From: Haemaphysalis longicornis | Lineage: Eukaryota; Arthropoda; Arachnida; Ixodida; Ixodidae | Length of the DNA stretch: 64,000 nucleotides | NCBI GenBank assembly: GCA_013339765.2 | Contig: CM023449.1 | Coordinates: 20,830,888-20,894,887, forward strand | Reading direction: 5' to 3' | Shown here: positions 1-11,781 of the stretch, in pieces | How positions within the stretch are numbered: position 1 is the first letter of the stretch | Layout of the letters: each line of letters starts with the position of its first letter | The notes under the pieces: generated by a model | What the model saw: only the letters and a program-made list of their open reading frames with translations | Databases searched by the model: none | What the model was told of the DNA's origin: nothing | Made by a program: the position numbers and the translations under genes

Positions 1-207
1 GTTCCAGACAGAACAAGGAAAAGATGCGCGCTGTCCCAATAGATAGTGCAAGCAGGGCAAAGGCGGGCGGGAGCAAAAACAGAGTTACATGGCAGGTGCG
101 GTAGAAGACGACCGTCTTTCAACGAAATTTGCAGTGAAGCAACCAGACACAGAATTTTTTTTAACATGTTGTCAGCTGTAGGAGTAAGCCAAACAAGTTC
201 GTCAGCC

Positions 208-402
208 ATGCCAAGAGTAGGAAAACCTCCTTATACTGCAACAGTGCTTGAAGCGACTTGGTGTTGTACCACCATTTTTTACCCAAAGGACAAACAGTTG
301 CATGAGCAGTGGCTAAGTGCCGTCAACATCCACACTCCTCCCAGTGCTGCTGTTACGCCCAGAATCTGTTCCGGCCACTTTAAGCCGGACGATTTCGAGT
401 TC
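208..402 (+). pseudogene. Partial THAP-type zinc finger
   Basis: The reading frame that begins at the ATG at 208 keeps the second half of a THAP domain. It has the FYP motif (about 277-285), an invariant-looking Trp in HEQWL, and the C-x2-H-F motif CSGHF at about 367-381. The first zinc-binding Cys pair is not in its normal C-x4-C spacing (only a WCC is seen), so the zinc site is probably broken. THAP domains are DNA-binding modules of P-type transposases and of host proteins derived from them. No transposase body follows, and the frame ends at 495. It is either a decayed P-like element or an eroded host exon; I cannot tell which. Confidence 0.45.
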
Positions 403-495
403 AACACCACGCTTACCTTTTATTTTGGAATTGCGTGTAAACACCAAAGGTGGGGAAAAGGCAAATGCACCAACCAAGGACCTTATCGGATGTAG

Positions 496-3400
496 GCTTC
501 AAAATGTAGGGACCGTTTTTAATAAAAAGCCCTTGTTGGTGTGTTTCCCTTCCCTCAAGTTTCACCCAACCAGACGGACTTTTGTCGAAGATGTTCTTTG
601 AAACACCAAAGGTGCAGCACCCTGCAAATTGGCAACACCGTAATAGGCAGATGGATAATCAGGTCGAGCATCCCACTCTCCCCTTTTTCGGCGTCATCGA
701 TTTGCTAGGAGCTTAGAGTGTGCTACGTTGCAACCACTTTGACTTGCCGTTATAACATCAAAGAAGCTTGCTTTGCCGCTGAGACGTAGCAGATGTTCAT
801 ACCCCACACCTCCAATTCAATTGGGACTGATTGGGCACACAGTGACTAAGGTTGGGCCCATGTCATCAAAACGTGCATGTTAGCCTAAGTCCAGGCGCTT
901 AGTTTTCATGCTGTGTGGAAATAGTTTACATTTTCAGCTTTGCTGTGTGAGAACCGCACGTTGTTTTTAAAATAACTCGAATTCAGTGTAATTTCTGCTT
1001 GCGTAAGGTCATTTTATAGGTTGCTGATGTCATACACAAGTTTTCGAGGTTACCTATGCATCAGCAAGCGCAGCTTCGAACACAAACCAAGGAAAAGTGG
1101 CTACACTGAAAACCTCGCAAAGATATTGCTATCACCTACGTACAATGAAACCACTTTAAAACTATATATATCATTTTGAACGGAAGACCTTTGAGTAAAC
1201 CCTTTATAGCAGCTGATGCTTCAGCAATCTGATGAGGGTGGAGGGGGGTATTGAGCTATTCGTTTTCATCTCATCTGTTCTTCCTGGACTGGCATCACCA
1301 CATTTACGCTGCAGCAGCATTGAAAGTTTGTCAAGCTCATTCAGGATGTTTGGACATAGCTCATAAAAGCTACAAAGGCATCTTTGCTGCAGTTATATGT
1401 GTTGTAACACACAAACAACTCCCAGACTATATTACCTCATATTTTGTAAATGCAAGAGCACTTCACAAGTTCTAGTGGATGGCCAGGGTGATGCACCAGA
1501 ATGGTGGCATTTTTTGTTAGTTAATTTTTTCTCGCTGTGTGTGCCATTGGAGACACTGTAGATTAAAGGGCAGCCCGTTGCACTTACATCAAAGACAGCC
1601 ACACCTTTTCTTAAATGTGAAACCATTCAGAGGTGTTAGGGCCCCAAGGCTGCTTCAAGTTGGGCTAGAGCAAGACAGCCCTGACACCACTTTTATGGCC
1701 CATAATTTAAAATGCAGCAGAAACAATTGGAGAATTTTTATGGACGTATGCCGCAAGTATGCTGCCTACTGGCACTGTTGATTTCTCGTTATCGACTCAC
1801 AGTAAAATATCATGGATAGATTCGTGCTTAATAAACTGTGTACGAAGAGGTGTACACCTGGCGTGTGTACTTCAATATGTTTACAGGTTATTGACTGCAA
1901 TAGGTAATTGCAGTAATTATTGAAAGCAATCAACTGGAAGCAGCAAACATACAATGATTATACATTTTGTGGAACCACGACACAATAGTGTGCCAAGTCT
2001 GTGAGTATTGCTACATTTGAACAATTCCATGACTTGTTACTGTGACTTCAATGTGTGTAAAATGCGGTAACAGCTGGCATACGGCCTGGAATCAGTGAAG
2101 ACAACTGTCACTTTCTCAACCCATAGGAGCAAGCGCAGCAACATTGTTCTTGTGATTTGACACCAGCTGAAACAGGTGTCATGGAAATGCAGAAAAGAAT
2201 AGACAAACGTTTCACCTGCAATGTTGCAATGCAACAATGTAAAGATCTGTAAGCACGTACAACTCCAATGAGTTCACACGCTCACATTTTACAGCAGAGA
2301 AAACGAGATTGGTGAGAAGCAGATGATGGACTGGAATGCAGATACTGGATAATGTTCTGCAGAATCCATTGGCAAAGTTATTCGTTTTCCAATTGCTGAA
2401 GAAAGCAATACGGTGTGTTTGGTACTCAAATGTACACTGTATGCAACTTCCATTTTTTTGTCTGTTCTAGTTTTTTTACGGCAGTCAGAAGAATGCCCTA
2501 TCTCAAGCACTTTTTGAGTACCGTACGTGCAGGGAAAGGTTCATTATGCAACAAACCTTTTTTAAATACCCCACTTTTTTTCACATCCAGAAATTACTTT
2601 TTTAAGTGTTTCTCCCTTGAATTGCCTTTACCAGCTACCCAGAGGAACATTCACATAAAAGAGCTTCGGCCTCAGGCAATGCAAGTTGGTACAAAAGATC
2701 TGGGGATGCATTCAGCGCCTGCGAAGCGCAGTCACCTACCGTAAAAAGGTTCCGACATATTATCTGAACACTCAGTCTATGTCATCTTTCCAAAAGGCAC
2801 TGCCAAGCACTAACCTGACATGGAGGACAGCTGCCCTCACCCAGCAAGTCTATATAACTTTTTACATAGAATAAAGTTCAGCTCCTTGGCTTTGAGGACA
2901 CAACTGTGGCAAAACTGGAGCTCGTTGCACTACTTAAGGGACTGCATATTTCATTGATCACGTACGTGCCATGACCCTTGGTTGAGTTAACATGTTGGAT
3001 GAAGAATGCATTGGTTGAGGCTTAAAAACTTCTTTCCAGCAGTTTATGCACGGTGCTTAATGACGTACACAGTGCTGACAGAAGCATTCAGTAGTTCACT
3101 GTTGAAGTGTGACAGTTCTTTACCACTCGTCTAGTACCATTTGCAAAAACGTGCTCTTCTGTCGTAAGCATCAGGTGCCCCTCAACTTTGTTTTTGTGCA
3201 ATCATAGAACTGTGGACGCAAGAGTAAAGACATGGATTTGGCGCTATTACCAATGCCAGCGTTTAGGCACCCCTAAATACATACTATTGTTCGAGAGATA
3301 AACGCGCAAGAGTACAGAATACACCAAACCAACTAGCAGAAACTTAATATAAACATGAGAGCTGTAACACTGATCACTTTTTCATGTCCACAATGCTTAG

Positions 3401-4377
3401 AATGAAAAAAAAAAAAAAAAAGTAAAGCGAGCATTATATCTAGGCTCGTAGGAAATGAGAAAGATGTTTGGGGGGCGCTTCTCTCTTGGCGGTGCAACAT
3501 TTAAGCCAGCCAAACATACACCACCACTTACACGTGAGCGAGCAAGAGCAACTCACGTGGGTTCCTCAATGTTTGCCTGACCATAACGATGTGGAACTGC
3601 GTTGGATCACATTTTGTGCAACACTTGCTCTGCAACCTCCTTGCCTTGTTCTTTCCTGCAGAAAAGCTTGGAAGCGGGATAGTTGGTGTTTGATGATGAT
3701 TTAGGGGATAAAATGGAGCAGCTGTTGTCTTCACAAAAATTTTGTATGTGTATAAAGCTTGCGCATACCACAGTAACGGACTACACCATAATTTGGAGTT
3801 TAATTGCACCACCTTAAGGTGTCCTTTCCTGATGGCACAATGAGGCGAGATAAAATAAAACATCTTTAGCCACGAGCTTATGATGTGTGAAGGCAGGTGC
3901 AATGATACAAGATGAACACTCACCACCTCGGCTATACAACCATTACAACTAGAGTTGTGTTTCGTAGAAAGTGAAAGAGAAAAAATAAAAAAACTGGGGG
4001 AGATGGCAGGGGACTTTTTTGCCGTGAACTGACTGGTGGATGAACAAAGTTATTCCTCCTGGGAATATTTAAGATAAGCAGAACAAAGTTTACAGAAGCA
4101 GTTAGTAAGGAGTGTCAGTACAGTTTTCAAGGTGAAGCTTGAGGAGCTTCACAATTGCTTTTTCAACAAACAAACTTCTCAGCACACAGTTTCCAGAACA
4201 CAAGCAGCACATTCTAATGGCATCGACTACATTTCTGCTCCCACGCGGTGACATCAGAAATTGTATTTCCGTGCTGTACTGGTATCGTCGTCGTCACGAA
4301 ACCTCTGCTGATAGGACATCGGTGAACCAACTTGTGCTAGTCCCATCTTGGTCTCAACAAACGGTCCCTTAGCTGCC
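496..4377. other. No recognisable gene
   Basis: AT-rich sequence with only short, non-homologous ORFs on both strands. A poly-A run lies near 3404-3421. I see no exon with convincing splice borders and no repeat that matches another part of this window. Confidence 0.5.
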
Positions 4378-4883
4378 AGGACAGAAAAACAGAAAATACA
4401 CAGAGATGCGCGCGCATCGTAAGCACATTGCGAAAAAGAAAAATGGAAAGAAGAAAGTGGAAAGTGGCATGATCAGGTTGTCTCCAAAAAATTGACCTCA
4501 CAATCAAGCAGCACAAGTGACGGCGCACTTACACATGCGTCAAGATGCTTACGAATTGCAAAAGCTTCAGCAATTTCTCTTGTGCGAGAATCACTGTGCA
4601 CAAAATTGACACTGGCGCGACCAAATTCCGGACTGCAGCCAACGTGGAGGAATGGGCTGGCAAATGTGTACAAGGCACTTCTTTTAACGAGCTTTTATGC
4701 TCGCGCAGGCAGCACCCCGTCTGCCCCACATACACTTTGCCGCACGACAGCGGAATGGAGTACACCACATTGCTTTTACACGGAACAAACTGGTAGTGGT
4801 GTTTTACAGTACACACATTGCTCATGCACAAACACGACCCACTTGACTTGTTGTCAATTCTAGCACAAAGGTTTTGCAGCTTA
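4378..4883 (-). mobile_element. Penelope-like element 3' end (GIY-YIG endonuclease), inverted copy
   Basis: The minus strand encodes a decayed GIY-YIG endonuclease of the Penelope-like retroelement type, with VYSIPLSCGKVYVGQTG as the GIY-YIG core and REIAEAFAIRKHLDAC near the C terminus. Compared with its partner at 5014-5527, 12 nt are missing after the core and there is a frameshift, so the frame is split over two reading frames (about 4831-4600 and 4673-4473). The 3' flank is shared with the partner up to the CAGAAAAACAGAAAATA motif. It is a dead copy lying head-to-head with the plus-strand copy. Confidence 0.8.
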
Positions 4884-4902
4884 TTGCTCGCCCTCAGAGA
4901 AA

Positions 4903-5527
4903 ATGATGGGAAGTGTGAGAGGCTGGCTGGTCATACCGTACCTCCATGGCATCTCCCATCGCATTAAGAAGATTGGAAATAAATATAACGTTGTTGTCGT
5001 TTTCTTGGCCAGGAATAAGCCGCAAAACCTTTGTGCTAGAATTGACAACAGGTCAGGAGGGTCGGGTTTGCGCATGAGCAATGTGTGTACTGTAAAACGC
5101 CACAACCAGTTTGTTCCGTGTAAAAGCAATGTGCTGTACTCCATTCCGCTGTCGTGCAGCAAAGTGTATGTGGGGCAGAAGGGGCGCTGCGTCAATGTTC
5201 GTTTGCGCGAGCATAAAAGGTCGTCAAAAGGAGTGCCTTGTACACATTTGTCGGCCCATTGCTTCACGTGTGGCTGCAGTCCGGAATTTGGCCGCACCAC
5301 CGTCAATTTTGTGCACAGTGATTCTCGCACAAGAGAAATTGCTGAAGCTTTTGCAATCCGTAAGCATCTTGACGCATGCGCAAGTGCGCCGTCACTTGCG
5401 CTGCTTGATTGTGAGGTCAATTTTTTGGAGACATGATAATGCCCATTTTCCACTTTCTTTCCATTTTTCTTTTTCGCAATGTGCTTACGATGCGCGCGCA
5501 TCTCTGTATTTTCTGTTTTTCTGTCCT
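4903..5527 (+). mobile_element. Penelope-like element 3' end (GIY-YIG endonuclease)
   Basis: An open frame of about 177 codons, stopping at 5434-5436, carries the end of a Penelope-like ORF. It contains the linker VIPYLHGISHRIKKI, then the GIY-YIG core LYSIPLSCSKVYVGQ, then RLREHKRS, then EIAEAFAIRKHLDAC and the C-terminal LLDCEVNFLET. In this family the endonuclease cuts the target DNA for reverse transcription. The reverse transcriptase part that should lie upstream is absent; its place is taken by the inverted copy. The last roughly 510 bp are mirrored at 4378-4883. The frame is intact, unlike its partner, but the element is 5'-truncated. Confidence 0.85.
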
Positions 5528-5985
5528 AATAAGCATTCAGTTGTCAATCAGCGCTCGTCCCGTGTCTTTCTGCTCCTTGTCTCGTTCCCTACGCTGTTTA
5601 CCATGATTCCAAACCAACTAGCCCAAATTTCCCTTTTGCTGCAATGGCAAGGAACTGCCGGCCACTTTTCTCTCGGGCTAATCTGCCGGCTGTCGGCGTA
5701 TCTGCCGACAATATAGCCACTGCCTTGTAAGATAACCGCAAACAGGCACTAAAGCTTTTAAAGCTGGTTTCCACATCACAGTTAAGACAAAATGTGAGAA
5801 ACGGAAAGCTGAGCAGCGTAGCTAGTTCATGGAGGAGCAAACATGCGCGCCTGAAGCGTGCGCCAAGTAAAACGAAGGAAAAAAAGTTTTCGTCACGAAC
5901 AGCGTCTGCATTAGGTTGCAGAAAAACAGCGAGTAGTTTTACGCCAGGAACAAAATGATTCAGAAGCCGAACGATCCGTACATAC
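5528..5985. other. No gene seen
   Basis: Sequence between the Penelope-like end and the candidate exon. Short ORFs only; nothing recognised. Confidence 0.4.
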
Positions 5986-6169
5986 CCAAGTCGCACACGT
6001 TCGATGATACGGGTGAAGAGAAGTACGCCTTTTTCTTTTGATACGACAGTGGAGTCTCTAACAAGCTTTCCAACCTCTCAAGCACGTCGTTAGACACTTG
6101 GGGCAGAACCTCCAAGTTATTCTTCCACATTTCATGGTCGGGAAACGGAAAGCGCTGTCCTTGAGCCAT
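5986..6169 (-). CDS. Candidate first coding exon, unknown protein
   Basis: On the minus strand an ATG at 6169 opens 61 codons plus 1 nt and runs into a good donor (GTATGT starting at 5985), giving a phase-1 exon end. The product begins MAQGQRFPFPDHEMWKN and continues with an acidic-leucine stretch (DVLERLESLLETPL), which looks like a soluble N-terminal region. I do not recognise the family, and no partner exon was found at lower coordinates. Against it, the ORF is short and there is no homolog I can name. It could equally be part of an old mobile-element ORF. Confidence 0.35.
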
Positions 6170-6619
6170 TACAAGCTGGCGAGAAGTAATGGCTAATGGC
6201 CTGCTTTACGGAATCGACGGAATCACTGTCCGTCCGAAATTCTCCGAATCATAAAGCCGGTCGTGGCTGGTCGTGGTCCGAATATGCGCGCCAAACGCAC
6301 CTTGCACCCGCCATGCGCCGCCACCATCGCGCTTGCGAACAAGTGACCTCATTATTTACCTGTCCAGAGCAGTTCTCGACCAACTCTGTTCTGAGAGGTT
6401 AAAACGCTGGGAAATTCTATGAAAAAAAAAAAAAAAAAACTAGGAGCCACTGTGCAGCAAACTGAGCCGTTCAAAATCACAAATCGAACTTTGAAGAGAC
6501 CAAACATCTGGCTCAAGGCCTCCTATGGAGAGGCGGCGTCCATAGAGTTTATACACAGTACGTAAACTACCTAGAGTTTCTACATTTATACTCTACCCAA
6601 ACGTCGTACGTCTGACCTG

Positions 6620-6722
6620 TCGCGGCAACTTCCATCAGGAAAACAGCCGCCGCGGCCGAGAATCGAACCCGCGCCCTTGGAATCAGCAGCGCAACGCCTT
6701 ATCACTGGGCGCCGGAATCGAT
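6620..6722 (-). mobile_element. tRNA-derived SINE head, Ruka-related
   Basis: Minus-strand reading shows a Pol III A-box-like segment (CAGTGATAAGGCG) and a B box (GGGTTCGATTC) in the same arrangement as the Ruka copies elsewhere in the window. The GGCCGCGGCGGC block and the CTGATGGA motif follow. The SINE body and the tetranucleotide tail are missing. It abuts the LINE remnant that starts at about 6725. Confidence 0.6.
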
Positions 6723-6724
6723 GC

Positions 6725-7898
6725 CGGCGCAACAATACCCTTGAAATACTTAATAGAGAAAGTCTACGACTCATTACCGGCCTACCCACTTACACTAGAA
6801 TTCATGACCTTTACGACTGCAGTAACATGCCTACAAACGCCGACAGGGCATACGCACTCCGTAACTCGCATGTACAACGACTGTCCGCCTCACGGTACGG
6901 ACGACACATCCTTGAAGCCATTGGCCACAATACCTCGTAGCTACCAGACATAGGCAACACATCAGAACTATGGACCACCCTATCATTAACGGATCCTAAA
7001 CCCCATCCCGAATCACAAAACAGGCGGAAATCTGCAAAACAACACCAGAAATGGTCTTGTCACCGTAATACACTCAGCATATACACTGACGCATCTAAAA
7101 CAGATCCAGCACAACTGCGGCGTGGCATATACCGGCATTTAACTTCAATAGCGTTCATTCCTTGCCACCAGATACGGGCAGAACTAGAAAGTATCATCCT
7201 CTCACTTCGTCACATTGTTCATAACATATCATCTTTTTCCATGTACAAACTCATACACAGTCACACAGATAGTCGGGAAGCTTTCCTGGAATGTCGCCAT
7301 CAACTATCATACAGCGTACGAGTTAAGAAGATCCAAGAACTCAAGAGCATCCTTCATCAACAGAACATCGACGTCACCATCACGAGGGTGCCCGGCCATG
7401 CCGGAATCCCCGGAAATGAGGCGGCCCATTTTGCGGCACGTGCACCGTTCACAACCGTGCCCCAAGCCAGCTGGACGCCTTCGGACTGCGATTATGACCC
7501 TGACGAGCATCGGTCCGCCATCAAACAGCAACGGAAAGACTTTCTCGCCTCCCTGGTCAACCACACTCCCATTCGTCATTTAATCAATGCATGTGTATCC
7601 CCTGTGAAATTCCGGACACCACTGAACACATTATTTGGGCATGCCCTGGATTTCAAGCTGAAAGACAGGTTCCCCTAGACACCCTTCCCGCTAACTTACG
7701 ACCAAATTTCTTAAATGATCTCCTGCGTCCCTCCTATAGACCCACATAATTTAGCGAAGGCAGTGTGGGACACTCTCCTGCATTTCATATCCCGACCCAC
7801 TATTTTTCCCTTGCTATTTCCAAGGGGGTCTGATGCACTAGCAAGAGACCCCCGGGTGTTTTTTCTACATTTTAATAAACGTTGCAAAAAAAAAAAAA
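6725..7898 (+). mobile_element. I-like LINE 3' portion (RT end, RNase H)
   Basis: Remnant of a non-LTR retrotransposon. About 6740-6930 encodes the end of the reverse transcriptase (NRESLRLITGLPTYTRIHDLY). About 7080-7460 encodes an RNase H domain, with YTDAS-like and HTDSREAF pieces and VPGHAGIPGNEAAHFAA as the C-terminal RNase H signature. It then runs through a degraded C-terminal region to AATAAA near 7875 and a poly-A tail at about 7886-7898. The frame is broken by several shifts and stops, so it is inactive. The 5' part is missing, as is usual for truncated LINE copies. Confidence 0.8.
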
Positions 7899-8592
7899 CT
7901 GAGGGCGAAAGCTCCCGTCTTTCAAAAATCGAGGAATTCACAGATATTGTCACTAACACTACGCACAGACTATAAGTAGAAACGAACTAAAATAAAACAT
8001 AGTATGGCGTCTATTACACGAATTTTCAAAGTTCATTTTACCCGCAAATTTTCCCGCCATTTTTTCGCGGGGCTACCATGGTTGCCAGACCAGGACTGCC
8101 CTCTGTTGATTAGCTCGCATCACCCGTAAAGGCCGCAGATCTGTCAGCCCGCTCTGGGTATACACACCCCTGCGCGCTCGCGCCGCGGGCTCGGGCTCGA
8201 GCCCGGTTTTTTTTTCTCGCTTCGTCCCCATGGTTGTCAGACCAGGACTGCCCTCCCTTTTACGGACTGCCTTTTCGGGCACCATACGTTTGTAGTACCT
8301 CCCGTGGGGACCAAGCGAAAAAAAAACAGGCTCGAGCCCGAGCCCACGGCGCGAGCGAGCAGGGGTTTGTAACCAGAGCGGGCTGACAGATCCGCAGCCT
8401 TTACGGGCCCCATACGTTTGTAGTACCCCCCTTGGGGACGAAGCGAAAAAAAATCCCGCCACCTCCCCGAAGGGGATCGTGCGGAAATGCGAATGCATTG
8501 GGTGCACCGATGAGTGCGCTGCGAGTAATTATTATTAATGGCGTACTTAATGAAGAGAGACGAGAGTGTGAACGTAACCATTTATTCATTCA

Positions 8593-8775
8593 TCAGCACC
8601 TGTTTGTGTTATCGTTGTACCTGACGGCCACAATCACCGCCTTGTGGTCGCTGAAGTGCACGGTCAAAGGGTCTTTGAGAAGCATACGCGCGGCACAGTT
8701 TCGCGTAAAGACCAGATCAATGCAACTCCCGTGAATGGTAGTGGGGCACGTGTCGGAGCCGGCATCGCGCAACAC
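8593..8775 (-). pseudogene. EEP-type endonuclease C-terminal fragment
   Basis: Sixty codons on the minus strand resemble the end of an exonuclease/endonuclease/phosphatase (AP-endonuclease-like) domain. HGSCIDLVFTRN is followed by DPLTVHFSDHKAVIVAV, where SDHKAV is the usual final catalytic block (S-D-H). Such domains occur in LINEs and in Helentron-type rolling-circle elements. Here it is a fragment inside the large-TIR element and flanked by inverted AATGCGAATGCATT-like motifs (about 8484-8500 and 9038-9053), which suggests a nested mobile sequence. It is not a functional gene. Confidence 0.6.
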
Positions 8776-8806
8776 GCCCGCCCCGCGCGCGAGCTCTCTC
8801 CGCCGA

Positions 8807-8952
8807 GCTCCGCGATGCGAGCGCCCTCACACGCTCGAGCGCGCTCTTCCTCTCCACTCACTCTCCGCTACTCCGCCCGAGCTCCGCGATGCGAGCGCCC
8901 TCACACGCCGAGCGCGCTCCTCCTCTCCCCTTGCCCTCCGCTACTCCCGCCC
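8807..8952 (+). repeat. Two tandem 74-bp GC-rich units
   Basis: The block beginning GCTCCGCGATGCGAGCGCCC at 8807 recurs at 8881 with small differences. It lies inside the large-TIR element. Confidence 0.7.
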
Positions 8953-10235
8953 GAGCTACCACGTGCTCAGGTTGCTAGGCGCGCCACAGCTGTTGCTAGG
9001 CGCACGCCGGCCAACGCACGACAACCCCCGACTAAGAAATGCATTCGCATTAAAAAAAACCCGGGCTCGAGCCCGAGCCCGCGCGGCGAGCGCGCAGGGG
9101 TTTGTATTCAGAGCGGGCTGACAGATCCGCGGCCTTTATGGATGATGCGAGCTAATCAATAGAGGGCAGTCCTGGTCGGGCAACCATGGTAGCCCCGCGG
9201 AAAAATGGCGGGAAAATTTGCGGGTACGCCAGCCGAAATGCTACCAGAAATGAGAACTCCAAGACGGAACAATATCTCGATCTAACTGGAAATTATAGAT
9301 TTAGATGGAAATTGTGTTTCTAGCTGCCTGAAACAGCGCCAGCGGGAGTTCTGTTCTTTTTGTGGTTGCTTTTCATCCCACACGTGCCGGCGCCTTACTG
9401 CGCAGTTTGGAACGCGGCATTTTTTTTCTTGCACTGCCACTTTTTTCGCTTACTATAGACCCTTTGCAAAATACTATCAGGCATAGCGGACAAGCGGAAG
9501 GCCAGTCCAGCAACATTGCGCGCGGCCATGATGAAGGAAACGGAGCGATTGTGCCGGCTGCTTGGCTCAGCGCGCTCACGCATCGCCTAAGCTCGGACTT
9601 CACGGACTCGCAGTACTGGGGTACTGATATGGCGTCTGCGTCGCGGGATTGGTCTTTCCTATCACCGGGTGGGACACCAACCTCTCTGGTATACCGCGTT
9701 TGAGCGACGAGCGCATCCGTGCCGTTTGCAGAGTGGGACGCAGCAGTGAGTCGGCATGACTCCTGAAGAACTCGTAACCGCATGTGGTGATAAAATCATA
9801 AAATCAAAACAGCAAGCAAACGCTCAGAAACCTACCCGATCAGACTGAACGCCGAGGTGACTACGTGCTACGAATGGCTCTAAGAGAGCGCCGCGCAGCC
9901 GCGCTATGATGGAGCTGCGTTTTCTTTATCATGGCCCACGTTTGCGAATGACCTCAGTGTTGTCAGTGTTGTCATCATGAAAGTTCGCGTATTTACTACG
10001 TTGCCAACTTTTCTGAAAAGGGTCTATTGTAAAAACCAACCCAACGAGCGTTCATAACTAAATGAACGCGGGTGCTGCCGGTTGATTACGTATATTTTGC
10101 CTCGAATGCACCTGCAGTTTTCTTTGCGCTAAACAACGGGGAGATTTACGACACGAGTTTCGAACGCGCCCAGCTGCCCGGTACCATATTGGCGGTGAGT
10201 GCGACCACGGGCGGCGCTGCGAAGCGCGCCTCAAT

Positions 10236-10277
10236 AGGGTGCGTCGATGCGCGCCCGCTCGCGCATCGAGGCACCCT
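10236..10277. repeat. Hairpin, 18-bp arms, 6-nt loop
   Basis: The arms 10236-10253 and 10260-10277 are reverse complements at 17 of 18 positions (AGGGTGCGTCGATGCGCG against its partner), around the loop CCCGCT. Confidence 0.85.
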
Positions 10278-11113
10278 ACGCCTCAAGAGTTGCGCCTTTG
10301 ATTTCCATTCGCCGCTCACGTGCCCAAAAAGCATCCACGCACCGCAGAGAACCCGGCGATGCGGCTGCAACGCCGCTGCTGCCCTCTGCTGTCGGCGTCT
10401 TTCGTACATTTTGCGCCGCTGCCATGTCGCATTCGTAGTTCGTAGCGCGAGAGCGACAAGCCGCAACACGCTAGTACATGAAGAGTATCTTTTTTGCACA
10501 GCTTCAGTACGCGGTCATGTGAGTCGCCTAATCGTGCCATGACGGGGGTGCTGTGCGCACGAATTGCACAAACCGTGCGGAAAGCAGCGGGAAAGCCTTC
10601 TTCTCGATTCCGTACGGGAAATCTGTTCTCCGCGGTCGCCTTCAGTGGCTGCTGCGTTTACGCCGTTCGGCCCCAACATCCAGAGGAGCAAGAATATGCG
10701 AGGTAAAGTTTTCTTTATTGCTTGAAACTGTCCCGCGTTTCTTTTATTCACTGATAACCAGGTTCAGGAATTCGAAAGGAAAATGCGGAGCATATACCAT
10801 CATCGGTTGCAGGGCGTATTTTTGTTGGCGTAGCGCCGCTTAAAACGGTTTGCGATAGCCATAAGCTGTTTTGTTTTTCTTATTCTGCTTTGGTGCGGTT
10901 TACTTTGAGAAGTTATCAGGCTACAACCATGATTTAAAACTTCTCGGCAATGTTCGGGAACTGTAAATTGATGTTCACTCCGTTTCCATGTCGTATGCTT
11001 CAGACGGGGAATACCAATATTCATTTCAAAGTAGCTACGCGTGTGACTGCGTTTTGCTGCGCGTGTGGGACGTGAAGCACTCAGCATATTGGGAACAGTA
11101 CATGTAACTACTG

Positions 11114-11147
11114 GCTGCTGAGCTAACCTGCTGGTTAGCTCAGCAGC
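11114..11147. repeat. Perfect hairpin, 15-bp arms, 4-nt loop
   Basis: GCTGCTGAGCTAACC at 11114-11128 is perfectly complementary to 11133-11147, around the loop TGCT. No T-run follows that would suggest a Pol III or bacterial-type terminator. Confidence 0.9.
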
Positions 11148-11213
11148 TCCCCTGTGCGATGAACGGCGTAGTTTTGTACATCAGTTCCGCAGTCAGACGT
11201 CAGTTATAATAAA

Positions 11214-11773
11214 CAGGGTTGTGCGAATACCTAATAGTACATTTCGAATCGAACAAATAACAGATGCCGAATATCGAATCGAATATCAATTTCTTTTTTT
11301 TTTTCACAGGTCTCCGTTTTTCACAGATTTCTTTAGAAGAATGAAGCTGCTGCACATATTTGGGACCCATGAATTTTTTTATAACCCGGAAATCACGCTT
11401 TTCAACTCCCATTCGCAGCAGTCCAGCCGCCGAACCACTATCAGTCAGTGCTTAAGAATCCTGAGTGAGCACGATATATGGGGTTGGAAAACGAATTGCG
11501 CTATAGATGTTGCCGCATTGCAACCATACGCAGAGACTACACAGCGCCGTGTAACTCCGAAGCGAGCACGTTGCGAGCATGAATAATATGATGCGAAAAC
11601 ACGGGAGAACTACGATCACGGGCCATGATGAGGCACGCTTTTGGAGAGCCGCGGGGCACTTATGAAAAATCTATTCTACTATTAGAAAAGTCGAATAGTA
11701 AATGTTCGATTCGCGAAACGAAGTATTCGCAGAGCTGCTATTCTATTCGTATTCGAGTATTCGCACACCCCTA
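11214..11773. mobile_element. Non-autonomous hAT-like element with 8-bp TSD
   Basis: A 560-bp element has terminal inverted repeats CAGGGTTGTGCGAATAC (left) and, read inward from the right, TAGGGGTGTGCGAATAC. It is flanked by a perfect 8-bp direct repeat ATAATAAA (11206-11213 and 11774-11781). An 8-bp duplication with CAGGG-type tips is typical of hAT superfamily elements. Subterminal ATTCGA/TCGAAT repeats are abundant. No transposase is encoded. The duplicated target contains AATAAA, and a poly-A run follows at 11798-11816, so it apparently landed in the polyadenylation signal of an older retroposed sequence. Confidence 0.85.
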
Positions 11774-11781
11774 ATAATAAA

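Larger units (their letters stand above)
8039..9226. mobile_element. Large-TIR element flanked by TA (foldback-like)
   Basis: About 170 bp at 8041-8215 reappear as the reverse complement at 9050-9224, with roughly a dozen differences. The outer tips read CCCGCAAATTTTCCCGCC. TA dinucleotides sit outside each tip (8039-8040 and 9225-9226) and fit a TA target duplication as in Tc1/mariner-type elements. A further partial inverted copy of the arm lies at about 8320-8440. No transposase is visible. The interior holds an endonuclease fragment and a 74-bp duplication, so this is a composite, non-autonomous foldback-like element. Confidence 0.75.
9227..11205. other. No gene recognised
   Basis: GC-richer sequence with overlapping ORFs on both strands around 10070-10700 but no recognisable domain. 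It contains two hairpins, listed separately. Confidence 0.4.

Noticed and set aside
4881..5501. 206-codon minus-strand ORF
   Set aside because: Antisense shadow of the Penelope-like endonuclease, which has recognisable GIY-YIG motifs on the plus strand.
9373..10550. Overlapping ORFs of 113-156 codons
   Set aside because: GC-rich sequence open on both strands with no domain or splice support.
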